A stretch of DNA of 64,000 nucleotides from Pseudomonas tritici (GTDB lineage Bacteria > Pseudomonadota > Gammaproteobacteria > Pseudomonadales > Pseudomonadaceae), in contig NZ_CP077084.1 of assembly GCF_014268275.3 (NCBI RefSeq), positions 1-64,000 on the forward strand, written 5' to 3'. Made by a program: the position numbers and the translations under genes. The notes under the pieces are model-generated. The model worked only from the letters and a program-made list of their open reading frames with translations, ran no database searches and was not told the DNA's origin. Position 1 is the first letter of the stretch. Each line of letters begins with the position of its first letter. Shown here in pieces: positions 47,540-58,023 of this stretch.

Positions 47540-50511
47540 CACGGCAGCGTCGACAACGGCACGCGGTACAACGCATCACCCGGCTCGGCATCGCCGAAAC
47601 GGACCCAATTGGCCACGTCATTGTGGAAGGTCTCGTAGAGGCGGATTTTCGAATCCAGCTCGTCGATAAAGTCTTCCTGCTCGGCCACGCTCAACGACAA
47701 CCACAGGTCCTGGGTCATGTTCAGCGATTTGCTGCGGTACGGCAGGCCTTCGAGGTATTCGCCGAGGATGCCGCCGTCGGCGAGGTTGCCGCCCTTGCGC
47801 AAGGCTTGCGGGTCGCGGCTCATGTAGGCCGAGGCGCTGGCGATTTCCTGGAAGAAATCCTTGGGTGAGGTCTGGGTCTTGCGCGCCGCATCGACAATCA
47901 GTTTCAGCGACTGCTGCAGGTCATTGAGCTGCAACTTGGTCAGCATCACGCACACCTGGAACGCCGGCAGCGCCGGGTTGGTGAGGTCGCGGTCGGCGGT
48001 CCATGCGCTGACCAGTTGCGGCGCCTGGCTTGCGGTTTTGCGCCCCAGGAAATCCATGTGCATGGCATAGCCGACTGCTGCGGATTTGTCTGCCAAGGTT
48101 GGTGCAGAACTCAGCAACGGCACCGGCTGCGGCGTATTGCTGCGCACCTGGTGCACCAGGTTGGCGAACACCGTGCCGATCTCGTCGACGCGCTCGCCCA
48201 GCTTGCGCACGTCGCCACCCGGCACCGGCGTGTAGAGGTCGCCGATCTGCGGGTTGGCGTCGGCGGTGAGGATGCGGTACTGGCTTTCGGCGCCGGCGTG
48301 GGTTTTCTTGCCGGCATCGGTGCGCAGGTGCAGGGCGTAGATCTTGATCTGCTTGCCCAGCGCGGCCTGACGCACTTCCGCCTCGTTCATCTGGGTGGCG
48401 GCAAACGGGTCGTTCTTGCGCAGTGCGCCAGCATCGGTGACCAGCAGGATGATGCGCCCGCCGTAACCGGACCAATCCATGCCGTCCACCGCCTGCATCA
48501 CCCCGGCGAACGCATCTTCGTTGAACGAATGGCTGGACACGGTGGACGCCTTGACCTGGCGCGCCATGTCGAGGAAGCGTTGCGGGTCGCGACCTTGATC
48601 GAGGCTGATCAGGGTCTTGGCGACGTATTCCAGGCCAGGGGTTTTCTTAATGCTGCTGCGAAAACCCACCATGCCGAAGCTGACACTGTCTAACTCGCCG
48701 CGCTCGCCGATGCGGGTTTGCAGTTCGTGCACCACGTCACGGATCTGGTCGATGTAGGGCTGCATCGACACGGTGGTGTCGACCACCAGCACAACGGCCG
48801 TGCGGAAGGCGTCGGCATTCGCCTTGATCACAGGCGTGGCCGGTTTAACCGCGCTGGTACCTGGATCAATGGAGGCCACATTGAGCAACTGCACCGGCTG
48901 GCCGTTTTCGTCAAAGCTCTCTTTGGAGTCGAAGATCGGCAACAGGTAGAACTGGTTCTGCGGCACGGCGCTGGCAGTCGGTTCCAGCGCAAGGATCTGG
49001 CTATTGTCTTCGCTGTTTTTCTGCGCCTTGGCCAGCACGCCTTTGGCGGCGGCCGGGTCGGCCAACAGCTTTTCCACTTCGCCCGATTGACGCAGGAACA
49101 TCACCGGCGCCCGCCCCGAGCGCTCGGTAAATTTCAGCACCAGGCTCTGCTTCCAGTCGCTGACCTGCGCGGCCGGCAACCAACCGTCGCTGCGCCCATC
49201 GGTGGCCGCGCCGACGCGTACCCACGGGCTGCCGTCGACGTCTTTGCGCTGGTAAACGTAGAGTACGGAGAACGCCGGCAGCGCCTTTCCTGGCGCGCTG
49301 CCTGCATCCGCTGAAAGCTTCGCACCGGGCTTGCTGAGCACGCGCTGGAACAGGGTCTTCTTGCCCGCCATCAACAGCGGGCGCTGACCGCCATCCACTT
49401 CAGCGACTGGCGGTGGCGTCACCTTGGGCACCACCGCAGCAGGCGGTTTGGCCGGCTCATCGCTGCCGCTCAACCACCAATAACTGGCGCCACCAATGGC
49501 CAATGCAACCGCTACCGCAACAGCGGCCAGGGCCAACACCGGCCCACGGCGTTGCTCGGACACGGCTTTGTGTTGCGTCGAAGTCACCACAGGTTGGCGC
49601 ACTGCAGGTTGCGGCTGTGGTTTATCGGTCGGAATATCGATGGTGACCGGGGTCATGCCCGCCAGATCAAAGCTCAGCGGGATCGGCAGCGGCCGCACCA
49701 GCGTGGCTTCCGGTGAATCCGCCGGCAGTTGGTCCAGCGCCAGCAACAACGCCGCCGCATCCGGGAAGCGTTCCGCCGGGTCCTTGGCCAACAGCTTGCG
49801 CAGCACGCCCTGATAACGGCCGTGGTGCACCGGCAATTCCGGCAACGGCTCGGTCAGGTGTGCGAGCGCAGTCGAAAGCGCATCGGTGCCGCTGTAGGGC
49901 AGCTTGCCGACAAGGATTTCATACAGCACCACGCCCAGCGCATACAGGTCGGCGCGGCCGTCGATCTCCTGGCCCCGCGCCTGTTCCGGGCTCATATAGC
50001 TCGGCGTGCCCACGGCAAAACCGGCCTGGGTAAATTGAGTGCGGTCATCCAACGACTTGGCGATACCAAAGTCGGACAGCACCGCCGTGCCATCAGCGCG
50101 AAACAGAATGTTCGCCGGCTTCACATCGCGGTGCACCAGGCCTTGGGCGTGGGCATAACCCAACGCCGAAGCGATCTGGCGGATCAGCGTCACGCCCTGC
50201 TCCGGCGTCAGCCCAGCGGCAATGCGCTCCTTGAGCGTGCCGTTGGGCAGGTACTCCATGGCCATGTAATACAGCTCACCGACATTGCCGATGTCATGGA
50301 TGGTCACCGTGTGCGGGTGCGACAAGCGCGCCAGGGTCTTGCCCTCGCGCAGGAAACGCTCGCAAAAGCTCGGGTCGGCCGCCAGTGCCGCCGCCATCAC
50401 CTTCAGCGCCACCTTGCGCTCCAGCGAACGCTGGGTCGCCAGGTACACGCTGGCCATGGCGCCTTCGCCGATCTCGCCTTCAATGTCATAACCCGGGATG
50501 ACGATGTTCAT
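47539..50511 (-). CDS. ppkA: T6SS serine/threonine kinase PpkA
   Basis: PpkA phosphorylates Fha, which promotes assembly and firing of the H1-T6SS. The 990-residue protein has an N-terminal Hanks kinase domain (about 8-265; ATP loop GEIGEGAMASVYLA near 13-26, catalytic HRDVKPANILF near 127, DFGIAK near 148). A transmembrane helix follows at about 325-350. The periplasmic part contains a von Willebrand A-type domain (about 575-780, metal site DTTVSMQ). It overlaps pppA by ATGA and precedes tagT. Activation depends on TagQRST in P. aeruginosa; the same genes are present here. Confidence 0.94.
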   Translation of the reverse strand: MNIVIPGYDIEGEIGEGAMASVYLATQRSLERKVALKVMAAALAADPSFCERFLREGKTLARLSHPHTVTIHDIGNVGELYYMAMEYLPNGTLKERIAAGLTPEQGVTLIRQIASALGYAHAQGLVHRDVKPANILFRADGTAVLSDFGIAKSLDDRTQFTQAGFAVGTPSYMSPEQARGQEIDGRADLYALGVVLYEILVGKLPYSGTDALSTALAHLTEPLPELPVHHGRYQGVLRKLLAKDPAERFPDAAALLLALDQLPADSPEATLVRPLPIPLSFDLAGMTPVTIDIPTDKPQPQPAVRQPVVTSTQHKAVSEQRRGPVLALAAVAVAVALAIGGASYWWLSGSDEPAKPPAAVVPKVTPPPVAEVDGGQRPLLMAGKKTLFQRVLSKPGAKLSADAGSAPGKALPAFSVLYVYQRKDVDGSPWVRVGAATDGRSDGWLPAAQVSDWKQSLVLKFTERSGRAPVMFLRQSGEVEKLLADPAAAKGVLAKAQKNSEDNSQILALEPTASAVPQNQFYLLPIFDSKESFDENGQPVQLLNVASIDPGTSAVKPATPVIKANADAFRTAVVLVVDTTVSMQPYIDQIRDVVHELQTRIGERGELDSVSFGMVGFRSSIKKTPGLEYVAKTLISLDQGRDPQRFLDMARQVKASTVSSHSFNEDAFAGVMQAVDGMDWSGYGGRIILLVTDAGALRKNDPFAATQMNEAEVRQAALGKQIKIYALHLRTDAGKKTHAGAESQYRILTADANPQIGDLYTPVPGGDVRKLGERVDEIGTVFANLVHQVRSNTPQPVPLLSSAPTLADKSAAVGYAMHMDFLGRKTASQAPQLVSAWTADRDLTNPALPAFQVCVMLTKLQLNDLQQSLKLIVDAARKTQTSPKDFFQEIASASAYMSRDPQALRKGGNLADGGILGEYLEGLPYRSKSLNMTQDLWLSLSVAEQEDFIDELDSKIRLYETFHNDVANWVRFGDAEPGDALYRVPLSTLP

Positions 50512-51227
50512 GACGATACCTTCACGACGATGGCGGTGATGTTGTCCGGCGCGCCCCGGCTAAGCCCGAGGTGCACCAGGCTGCGCACGATTTCATCCGG
50601 CGTGTCATGGCTGAGGACTTCGCGGATTTCATGGTCTTCGACGGTCTTGTTCAGCCCATCGCTGCACAGCAGGTAGCTGTCGCCGGGGGCGATCAGCAGG
50701 TCAACCGCCGCCAGCTCCAGCTGGGCTTCTACGCCCACCGCGCGGGTGACGATGTTGGCGCGCGGATGCGTGCGCGCATCGGCTTCGCTGAGCAAGCCGC
50801 TGTCTTGCAGGTCCTGCACGTAGCTGTGGTCGCGGGAAATGCCTTCAAGCACGCCGTCACGCAGGCGATACAAGCGGCTGTCACCGGCCCACAGGCACAC
50901 GCCGCGCAAGCCGCGCGCCGCCAGCAACACCACGGTGCTGCCCATCATGATCACGCCACGGTTGGCGGTTTCTTCGCGCACGGCAGCGTTGATGCGAATC
51001 AGGTCATTGCGCAAGGCCGCAGAGTATTCTTCAAGGGAACGGCCCAGCGGCACACCGCGCAGGCTATCGACGATCAGGCTGCTGACATAATCCCCCGCCG
51101 CATGCCCGCCCATGCCATCGGCGACGGCCCACAGGCGGTTTTCCGGCAGGTCCAGGCAGGCGTCTTCATTGACCTGGCGGACCATGCCCACATGGCTTTT
51201 GCTCGCGGATTTGTACGTCGACCCCAT
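50508..51227 (-). CDS. pppA: T6SS PP2C-type phosphatase PppA
   Basis: PppA dephosphorylates Fha, opposing PpkA and allowing sheath redeployment. The 239-residue PP2C (PPM) phosphatase has metal-binding aspartates in NEDACLDL (about 21-28) and VADGMGGHAAGDYVS (about 36-50), plus GDSRLYRLRDG near 115 and SDGLNKTVEDHEI near 187. It lies directly after tagF and overlaps ppkA. Confidence 0.94.
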   Translation of the reverse strand: MGSTYKSASKSHVGMVRQVNEDACLDLPENRLWAVADGMGGHAAGDYVSSLIVDSLRGVPLGRSLEEYSAALRNDLIRINAAVREETANRGVIMMGSTVVLLAARGLRGVCLWAGDSRLYRLRDGVLEGISRDHSYVQDLQDSGLLSEADARTHPRANIVTRAVGVEAQLELAAVDLLIAPGDSYLLCSDGLNKTVEDHEIREVLSHDTPDEIVRSLVHLGLSRGAPDNITAIVVKVSS

Positions 51228-51881
51228 CTACACCACACCTTCTTGTCCGAGCAAAAACTGCGCAAAATCGCCAGCGGCAGGCAGGCCCTGACACCGCAAT
51301 AAACCAGGGGAAATCTGTTGCGAACCACGGCCCCACCACAAACTCGCGCCTTCACAGGCCTGTTCGGCGAGTGCGGTCATGCGCCCATGGGGCACGGTAG
51401 CGCTCACGCGCTGCAGGCCGGCGAAGCGGCTGTCCACTGCGCGCGGCTCAGTCGCCGGCAAGCCCAGGGTGTCGAGGCCGTCATTGAAACGCTCAAAGGT
51501 GGCGCCGGCATCCAGGGTACTGAGCAACAGTTCTTCGGCCTGCTCGAACCAGGTGTCCGGCCCGCCCACGAGGGACGCTGGATTGGTGTCGTGATCAAGC
51601 AGCGCCACCACTGCCAGCGGGAAATACCGCCCGACCCGGTCAATGCTCGGCATCACCACACCCGCCGCCGCATCCGGCCCGCATACGCCCGGCGCCAATA
51701 CAAAACGCCACAACGGGCTGACCAGGTACACATTGAGCCAATCACCGCCGAGGCTGTTTTGGCTGGCGAGCAAGCCTGCCGCCAGCCAGCTGTCCCACGG
51801 GCCGATAAAACTCTGGGGCAAGGCGCGGCTGACAAAGTCGCCGCGGCTGGCCAACTTGCCGTAGAAACCCAGCGTCGTCAT
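51228..51881 (-). CDS. tagF: T6SS-associated protein TagF
   Basis: TagF represses H1-T6SS activity independently of phosphorylation in P. aeruginosa, by binding Fha. The 217-residue protein begins TTLGFYGKLASRGDFVSRALP, the TagF (DUF2094) signature, and contains VMPSIDRVGRYFPLAVVA near 80-97. It overlaps tssM by 4 bases and abuts pppA. Absence of a signal peptide fits a cytoplasmic role. Confidence 0.92.
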   Translation of the reverse strand: MTTLGFYGKLASRGDFVSRALPQSFIGPWDSWLAAGLLASQNSLGGDWLNVYLVSPLWRFVLAPGVCGPDAAAGVVMPSIDRVGRYFPLAVVALLDHDTNPASLVGGPDTWFEQAEELLLSTLDAGATFERFNDGLDTLGLPATEPRAVDSRFAGLQRVSATVPHGRMTALAEQACEGASLWWGRGSQQISPGLLRCQGLPAAGDFAQFLLGQEGVV

Positions 51882-54800
51882 AGCCGCTCCGGCAGGCTGA
51901 AGCCGCTGAGCACGCGGCTCTTGAACGGGTTGAAGGCGCTGTTGGCGCGCAACTCGTAGGCGATGCTCGCGCCGTCGACCCGCAGGCGCAGGTTGAAACG
52001 ATCCGGCGAATTACCGGCGGTGAGGTCCGATTGCTCCAGCAAACGGAACCACGCCCACGGCCCGTCGAGGGTCACACCGGAGCGGCCACTGGCCGACGGC
52101 GGCATGATGGAAATACGCACCACACCAATGCTGCCGGGGTTCGGCCATTGCATCGCAACCGGTCGGCTTGGGCCGTGGTCGTAGCTCAATTGCTGGCCAT
52201 CGAGGTCGAGCAGGAACTGGGTGATGGTCGGGTCCATCGACACGGGCTTGAGTTCGAAACGCACGACGGGCTGCGTGCCCCCCGATCTGAAGAACGCATC
52301 ACGAATGGTCGCTGCACGCTGGAAGGTTTGCAGCACGCCCGGTGCAATCCCGAGTTTCTGCGCCGCGCCCGGCTGCCAGCGCCAGGTTTGTGCGGAGGTG
52401 TCGACGTAAGGCTGCAGGTATTTGCGGAAGTAGTTGTCCATCACCCCGCCCACGCCGAAAAATTGGCCGAAGTCGTCCAAGGTGGCATCGCGCGCGCTGC
52501 CCGGCGACATCGGATAACGCCCAGCCAGGGACTGGCGATACACGTTGACCACTTCACTGACCCACGCCGCGTTCAGTTGGTTACGCACCCCGCCCATCAT
52601 GCTGTTGGTGGTGGAATTGACCACCGACTTGACCATGCCCTGCACCAGCGGCGGCTGGCGCTCGGCATTCAGGCTGACCCGCGTGGCCGCAGCCGCCGCC
52701 TGGTTCTTCGCCTCGCCCAGCAACGCATCGCCGCTGGCGCCGACCATGGCGCTGACCTGCACATACAGCGCGTTCATGTCCGTGAGCAGGCCGTCGATGG
52801 CCGCCGGTTCGCCTTCGCCCTTGCTGACGATGCTGTTGAGTTCGGCGAAGTGCGCGGTCACCGGATCATCCGCTGCTTGCGGTGCATTGGAGGTCGGTTG
52901 TTCCTGGCCGAGCAGACTGCCCAGGCGCTCCTTGAGCTTGTCGACGCCGCCTTCTACCGGCACGCCTTTGGCGGCCAACTGGCGTTCTTCGGCTTGCAGG
53001 TCGGTTTCCTTGGCCACCGCCACCAGCAGTTTTTTCAGCGGCGAGGTCGGGCCGGATATCACCCGCAATACGTCGGCCGCCTGGGCCACGCTGGTGATCG
53101 GCACAAAGTCGATGTCCGCCAGCAAGGCATCCCACTGGCGCTGGTAGTCCTGGAAATACAAGCGGCGCACATCGGCGGCCAGGCTCACCACGTTCTGCTG
53201 GTCGGCCTGTTCATGGCCCAGCACCCATTGCTCTTCGGCAAGGGTGCCGGTCTGGTTCAGGCTGCTCAGCAGGAACGCCTGACGATAGCCTTTGGCGGTG
53301 AAGAACCCACTCAGCGGCTCGCCCAACGGCTTGCCGCTTTTACGGCTGAACACCAGCGCCGCGTCACGGCCGGCGGCTTCGTTGATACGAAAATCCGGAA
53401 TGCCTTCGGGCAGTTTCTGGCGCTTGACCCGGTCGTAGACGCGCTGGGCCACCGGCAGTTGTTGCAACTGGCGGCGCAGGTCATCAATCAAACGTGGGTC
53501 GAGGCGCGCGCTTGGCGGATGGCGCTCGAACAACGCCTGCAAGTGCCCGGCCAGGGCCTGGCGCTGATCAGCCGGCAGGTCGCGCGGCAGGTTGCGGTCC
53601 CAGTCGAGGGCGATCCAGGCCTTGATGAAGTCCGGGTCGTAATGCTCGGTGTCAGCGAGCATCAGGTAGGCCTTGAGGCCTTCGTAGAGGAAGTCGGAAT
53701 TGCCGCCGCCGTGCAGTTGCTCTTCGATACGCGTCACCAGGCGTGGCGCGAACACGGCGATCAACAGCTTGCGGTAGACGCTGGCGGATTCGGCTTCGAG
53801 CATGTCGCCTTGGTACAGCCCCAGGCCTTCGGACCAGCTCGGCGAGTCGCCTGCCAGGTTCTTCACGGCGTTGAGCAACGGCAGCACGGCGAGCACTTCG
53901 CGCTGCGCCGGGCTCAGGTTCTGGACGGTCTGGCCCAGCGGCGCGACCTTTTGGTCGACCTGGGCGATATACGCCTGGTTGGCGCGATAACTCACCCACC
54001 ACAGGCTGCTGACCACCACCACCAACGCAACGGTGGCGGCGAGGACACCACGAGCAATCCACTTGCGCCGCCGCTCGACCTTGGGGTTCACCCCCACCAG
54101 GCCACGCTCGGCAAACGCCACGGCGGTGAAGAGTTTTTCGATGAAGTAACTGCGGCCGGTGCCGCTCTGGCGTGCCAGGTGCTGGCGGTCCAGATTCATG
54201 CTCTGGGCCATCGCGCCGATCAAGCGATCAATCGGGCTGCCTTCCTGGGTACCACTGGTGAAATACACACCGCGCAGCAACACGCGCTCCTCAAACGCAT
54301 TGGGCTTGAACACGCCTTCGAGGAAGCTTTGCAGGCAATCCTTCAACGCGCCGAACTGCTGCGGGAAACCGTAGATCAGGTCGCGCCGCGCTGGGTCACG
54401 TTCCTGTTGCAGGCGTTCGACCAGGCGTTCGTTGAGGCGCTGTTCCAGGCCGGAGAATTCGCTCTGCAGGTGCGCTAGCGGGCTGTCACTGTTCTTGCCA
54501 TCGTCCAGGGCAAAGGTCATGCCCCACACCTGGGCGCGGTCTTCCTTGCTCAGGTTGTCGAAGAACTCCATGAAGCCCGGCACCAGGTCGAGCTTGGTGA
54601 GCATCAGGTAGATCGGGAAACGCACGCCCAGTTGGGTGTACAGCTCCTGGATACGCAGGCGGATGGCCGCGGCGTGGGCGGCACGTTCAGCATCGGTGCC
54701 CAGCAGCAAGTCCGACAGGCTGATGGCGATAAAAGCGCCATCGATAGGCCGACGCGAGCGCTGCTTTTTCAGCAGGTCGAGGAAGCCCAGCCACGCGGCT

Positions 54801-55378
54801 TTATCCACCGTGGAGTTGCTGTCCTGGGTGGTGTAGCGCCCAGCGGTGTCGAGCAACACGGCCTGGTCGGTAAACCACCAGTCGCAGTTACGTGTACCAC
54901 CAACACCACGCACGGCACCCGCGCCCAACTGCGCGGCCAATGGGAAATGCAGCCCGGAATTGACCAGCGCGGTGGTCTTGCCCGAACCCGGTGGGCCGAT
55001 GATTACGTACCATGGCAGCTCGTAAAGATTGCGGCGCTCATCGCCACCGAGCTTGGCCTTTTTCAGCAGCGTCAGCGCTTCGTCCATGCGCTGGCGCAAG
55101 GTGGTGAGTTCTTCGGCCGTGGCGACGCTGTTGGGGTCGGCCGGGGTTTCGGCGGCCAGGCTGCGCATCACTTCGGCGGCCTGGCGGCGGGCCTGGATGA
55201 TGCGGAACACGCGGTAGGCAATCCACAGCGCAAACACCAGGATGATCAGCGCCCAACGGCGCCCTTCCGGCACCAGCACGTCGAGCAACGGCCCGACAAA
55301 CCAGATGATCAAACTCAGGGCGATCAGGCCCAGCACGGGGATCACCCAGCGAATCATAAAACTGAAAAACGCCTTCAC
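51878..55378 (-). CDS. tssM: T6SS membrane complex protein TssM (IcmF)
   Basis: TssM spans the inner membrane and, with TssL and TssJ, forms the envelope complex that anchors the T6SS. The 1166-residue protein has two N-terminal transmembrane segments (about 10-30 and 40-60), a cytoplasmic ATPase-like domain with intact Walker A GPPGSGKTTALVNSG near 130-144, a third transmembrane helix near 440-465 and a long periplasmic region ending in the TssJ-binding domain. It overlaps tagF and tssL by 4 bases each. Confidence 0.95.
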   Translation of the reverse strand: MKAFFSFMIRWVIPVLGLIALSLIIWFVGPLLDVLVPEGRRWALIILVFALWIAYRVFRIIQARRQAAEVMRSLAAETPADPNSVATAEELTTLRQRMDEALTLLKKAKLGGDERRNLYELPWYVIIGPPGSGKTTALVNSGLHFPLAAQLGAGAVRGVGGTRNCDWWFTDQAVLLDTAGRYTTQDSNSTVDKAAWLGFLDLLKKQRSRRPIDGAFIAISLSDLLLGTDAERAAHAAAIRLRIQELYTQLGVRFPIYLMLTKLDLVPGFMEFFDNLSKEDRAQVWGMTFALDDGKNSDSPLAHLQSEFSGLEQRLNERLVERLQQERDPARRDLIYGFPQQFGALKDCLQSFLEGVFKPNAFEERVLLRGVYFTSGTQEGSPIDRLIGAMAQSMNLDRQHLARQSGTGRSYFIEKLFTAVAFAERGLVGVNPKVERRRKWIARGVLAATVALVVVVSSLWWVSYRANQAYIAQVDQKVAPLGQTVQNLSPAQREVLAVLPLLNAVKNLAGDSPSWSEGLGLYQGDMLEAESASVYRKLLIAVFAPRLVTRIEEQLHGGGNSDFLYEGLKAYLMLADTEHYDPDFIKAWIALDWDRNLPRDLPADQRQALAGHLQALFERHPPSARLDPRLIDDLRRQLQQLPVAQRVYDRVKRQKLPEGIPDFRINEAAGRDAALVFSRKSGKPLGEPLSGFFTAKGYRQAFLLSSLNQTGTLAEEQWVLGHEQADQQNVVSLAADVRRLYFQDYQRQWDALLADIDFVPITSVAQAADVLRVISGPTSPLKKLLVAVAKETDLQAEERQLAAKGVPVEGGVDKLKERLGSLLGQEQPTSNAPQAADDPVTAHFAELNSIVSKGEGEPAAIDGLLTDMNALYVQVSAMVGASGDALLGEAKNQAAAAATRVSLNAERQPPLVQGMVKSVVNSTTNSMMGGVRNQLNAAWVSEVVNVYRQSLAGRYPMSPGSARDATLDDFGQFFGVGGVMDNYFRKYLQPYVDTSAQTWRWQPGAAQKLGIAPGVLQTFQRAATIRDAFFRSGGTQPVVRFELKPVSMDPTITQFLLDLDGQQLSYDHGPSRPVAMQWPNPGSIGVVRISIMPPSASGRSGVTLDGPWAWFRLLEQSDLTAGNSPDRFNLRLRVDGASIAYELRANSAFNPFKSRVLSGFSLPERL

Positions 55379-56664
55379 TCGACGCCCTCCGCCAATACGG
55401 TGATTTCAACCCGACGATTACGGGCGCGGCCTTCGGCTGTAGCGTTGGTGGCTACCGGCTCGGTGTCGCTTCGGCCCTCGGCGCTGAAGCGATCCGCCTG
55501 GCCGGTCTTGGCCGCGAGGATCTCCAGCACTGACTTGGCCCGTGCTTCGGACAACGCCCAGTTGGACGGGAAGCGCAGCGTGGCAATCGGGCGGTTGTCG
55601 CTGTGCCCGGTAACGCGCACCTGGCCCTTGACCTTGCGGATGGCGTCGGCGATGCGCAGCATCAGCGGCTGGTAGTCATCCACGATGCTTGAGCTGGCGG
55701 ACGCAAACAGTTCATCGCCACGGATGGTCACCACGGAACGGTCGACGGCATCTTCAACGGCAACGCGGCCGGCCTTGATGTCTTCCACCAGGAAGCCAGC
55801 CAGGCGCGGGCGTTCGATCACTTTCGGCTGTGCCACGGGACGGTCGATGGCCTGCACCGGGATTTCGCCCAGTGCATGGATATTCTTGAACACCGGCTCG
55901 GCATCCGAAGCGAGCTTGAGGCGCAGGCCAAACAGCAACGCCAGCAACAGCGCGACGCCGATGGCCACGGCGATCCACGGCGGCATGAATTGCGCCAGGC
56001 GATCCCGTGCCACGGTCACGCCGCGCCAGTGCGGCGACAGCTCGCGCTCATGTTCGCCACGGGCGCTGCGGATAGCGGCGGCGGTGCGTTCACGCAGGGT
56101 TTCCAAATGGCTGCGACCGTCGTTCATCACGCGGTAGCGGCCTTCGAAACCCAGGCACATGCACAGGTATAACAGCTCCAGCAGATACAGGCGTTCCCGT
56201 GGGCTTTGCAGGCAGTGATCAAGCAACTGGAAGACTTTTTCCCCGCCCCAGGCTTCGTTATGCACGGTGATCAACAGGCTTTGCTTGCCCCAATCACTGG
56301 TGCTGCCCCAAGGCGTGCTCAACACCGCTTCATCAAGGGCGGTGCACAACGCGTAACGCGCCAACAGCACTTCGTTGCGGGCGATGCCGGCCGCCTCTGC
56401 GCGCTCTTCGAACTGGCGCAGGTAGGCCAGCAATTGCGCGCGCAGGCTGGCCGGCGCCGGGTGGGCGATGGTGTTGCGCAGGCGCGTCAGCAAGGCGAGC
56501 AAAGGGCCGGCGGCGCTTTCCAGCGGGTTGAGGCCCTGGCTCTTGCCAGTGAGCATCGGCGCAGCCGGCATCGCCAGCGGCGAGGGTTCAGCACGCACAG
56601 GCTCCGGCGCACGGCCACCGGGGCGCGGCATGAACTGGGTGCGGTCATCATCATTGGGATGCAT
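55375..56664 (-). CDS. tssL: T6SS protein TssL with C-terminal OmpA-like domain
   Basis: The 429-residue protein has the DotU/IcmH cytoplasmic domain (about 45-215; STPWGSTSDWGKQSLLITVHNEAWGG near 115-140), one transmembrane helix (about 230-250) and a periplasmic OmpA-like peptidoglycan-binding domain (about 305-425; VTGHSDNRPIATLRFPSNWALSEARA). The OmpA fusion is the 'evolved' TssL form and lets the complex hold the cell wall without a separate TagL. It is 6 bp after tssK and overlaps tssM. Confidence 0.95.
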   Translation of the reverse strand: MHPNDDDRTQFMPRPGGRAPEPVRAEPSPLAMPAAPMLTGKSQGLNPLESAAGPLLALLTRLRNTIAHPAPASLRAQLLAYLRQFEERAEAAGIARNEVLLARYALCTALDEAVLSTPWGSTSDWGKQSLLITVHNEAWGGEKVFQLLDHCLQSPRERLYLLELLYLCMCLGFEGRYRVMNDGRSHLETLRERTAAAIRSARGEHERELSPHWRGVTVARDRLAQFMPPWIAVAIGVALLLALLFGLRLKLASDAEPVFKNIHALGEIPVQAIDRPVAQPKVIERPRLAGFLVEDIKAGRVAVEDAVDRSVVTIRGDELFASASSSIVDDYQPLMLRIADAIRKVKGQVRVTGHSDNRPIATLRFPSNWALSEARAKSVLEILAAKTGQADRFSAEGRSDTEPVATNATAEGRARNRRVEITVLAEGVE

Positions 56665-56670
56665 CGCGGA

Positions 56671-58005
56671 TTATCCTCGGATCGCCCAGAAGGCCAGGTT
56701 CAAGCCCGGGAACTGCCCGGCGATGTGGAAAGCGAAACCGCCGGAATTGCTCAGCTGTTGCCAATGCTCGCTGCCACGATCCAGCTCGTAATACGTCGAG
56801 CCTGCGTGGTACGGCAGTTGGCGTGGCGCCACCGGCAACGGCAACAGGCCGATCCCCGGCAGTTGCAGGTTAACCATGTCGCGGATGTGCTCCACCGAAC
56901 CGACTTTGCTCTGCTGGCCGAAGCGCGCGCGCAGGGTTTCACCGGGCACATCGGCGCGCACCACCAGGATGAAGCTGGCGCTGTCGATCAGGGTTTTGTC
57001 GGCCAGCATCGCCACGTGGATGCCATAGGCTTTCTCCACAATCGGGATCGGCGTGGCTTTGCTGTCGATCAGCATCGACAGCGCTTCACGCAGCGCGGCC
57101 ATGACCGGGGCGAAGCTCAGCACCAGGTCGTCGTGCTGGTAGTGCGGGTATTCCTGAGGGCGCCGGCCCGAGGTCGAGAACGTCGAAAACTCGCCGGCCA
57201 GGCTGACCAATTCACTGAAGAAGCGTTCAGGATGCAGCGGGCTCAACTGGCTCAAATGCTGGATCAGCGGTTGGGCCCGGTTGACCAATTGCAGCAGCAT
57301 GAAATCGGCAATCTCCGAAGCACCACCCGCGCCCGAGGCAACTACGCGGCCGGCCAGGGCTTCGCCGCGCTGGTGCAGCAGGCCGAGCAGCTCGCTGCGA
57401 AACGCCGTCAGCGGTTTGCTTGCGGCCACGTCCAGTACGGGCGGGATGTAAGTGTCGTCGAGCACCAGCGCACGGTCGACGCGTTTTTCCTTGATGCGCA
57501 CCAGGCCGATAGCGGCGTAATCGCTGACGCCATCCTGGGCGGTCAACAGGCGCAGGGCGCGAGAGCCGACAGCCACTGGCGCACGGTTTTCGAAGGGGGC
57601 GTTGTCGTCACGTACTTCCCGCACCTGGCTCACATAACGCGCGGCTTCCAGGGCCTCGCCTTCGTCCACGGTATCGCGGGCGCCGGCGCGCTTGAGCGGC
57701 AAGGCCAGGTACACCAGGCCGTCGCGCAGGTTGTCGTCGATATTCAGCGGGCTCGGCGCGAGGTCATCATGGGGGATGTTGAAGGGCGTACCGTCGGGCA
57801 ACAGGCCGCGCGCCGAGACGATTGCCAGTTTGCCCTGGGCCAGCAGGCCCTGATCGATCAGCAACTCGGAAAACCCCCAGGCGCCTGCGGACAACGGGCG
57901 GCTGCGGGCGTCGATCAGGTTTTCCAGGTAACGGTCATGCTGTTGGAAGTGCTGCGTTCCAATGAACATGCCTTCCGACCAGACCACGCGATTGTTCCAG
58001 GACAT
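56671..58005 (-). CDS. tssK: T6SS baseplate protein TssK
   Basis: TssK links the baseplate (TssEFG) to the TssJLM membrane complex. The 444-residue protein has the standard length and begins with the family's VVWSEGMFIGTQHFQQHDRYLE (about 6-27). The sequence ends near HIAGQFPGLNLAFWAIRG, as in other TssK. It lies 18 bp after tssJ and 6 bp before tssL. Confidence 0.94.
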   Translation of the reverse strand: MSWNNRVVWSEGMFIGTQHFQQHDRYLENLIDARSRPLSAGAWGFSELLIDQGLLAQGKLAIVSARGLLPDGTPFNIPHDDLAPSPLNIDDNLRDGLVYLALPLKRAGARDTVDEGEALEAARYVSQVREVRDDNAPFENRAPVAVGSRALRLLTAQDGVSDYAAIGLVRIKEKRVDRALVLDDTYIPPVLDVAASKPLTAFRSELLGLLHQRGEALAGRVVASGAGGASEIADFMLLQLVNRAQPLIQHLSQLSPLHPERFFSELVSLAGEFSTFSTSGRRPQEYPHYQHDDLVLSFAPVMAALREALSMLIDSKATPIPIVEKAYGIHVAMLADKTLIDSASFILVVRADVPGETLRARFGQQSKVGSVEHIRDMVNLQLPGIGLLPLPVAPRQLPYHAGSTYYELDRGSEHWQQLSNSGGFAFHIAGQFPGLNLAFWAIRG

Positions 58006-58023
58006 GGGGGCTCCGATTGCTTC

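Noticed and set aside
52031..54478. 815-codon plus-strand open frame across tssM
   Set aside because: It is antisense to tssM, whose motifs and length are clear. High-GC codon bias leaves long open frames on the opposite strand; the product has no recognisable domain and no ribosome site.
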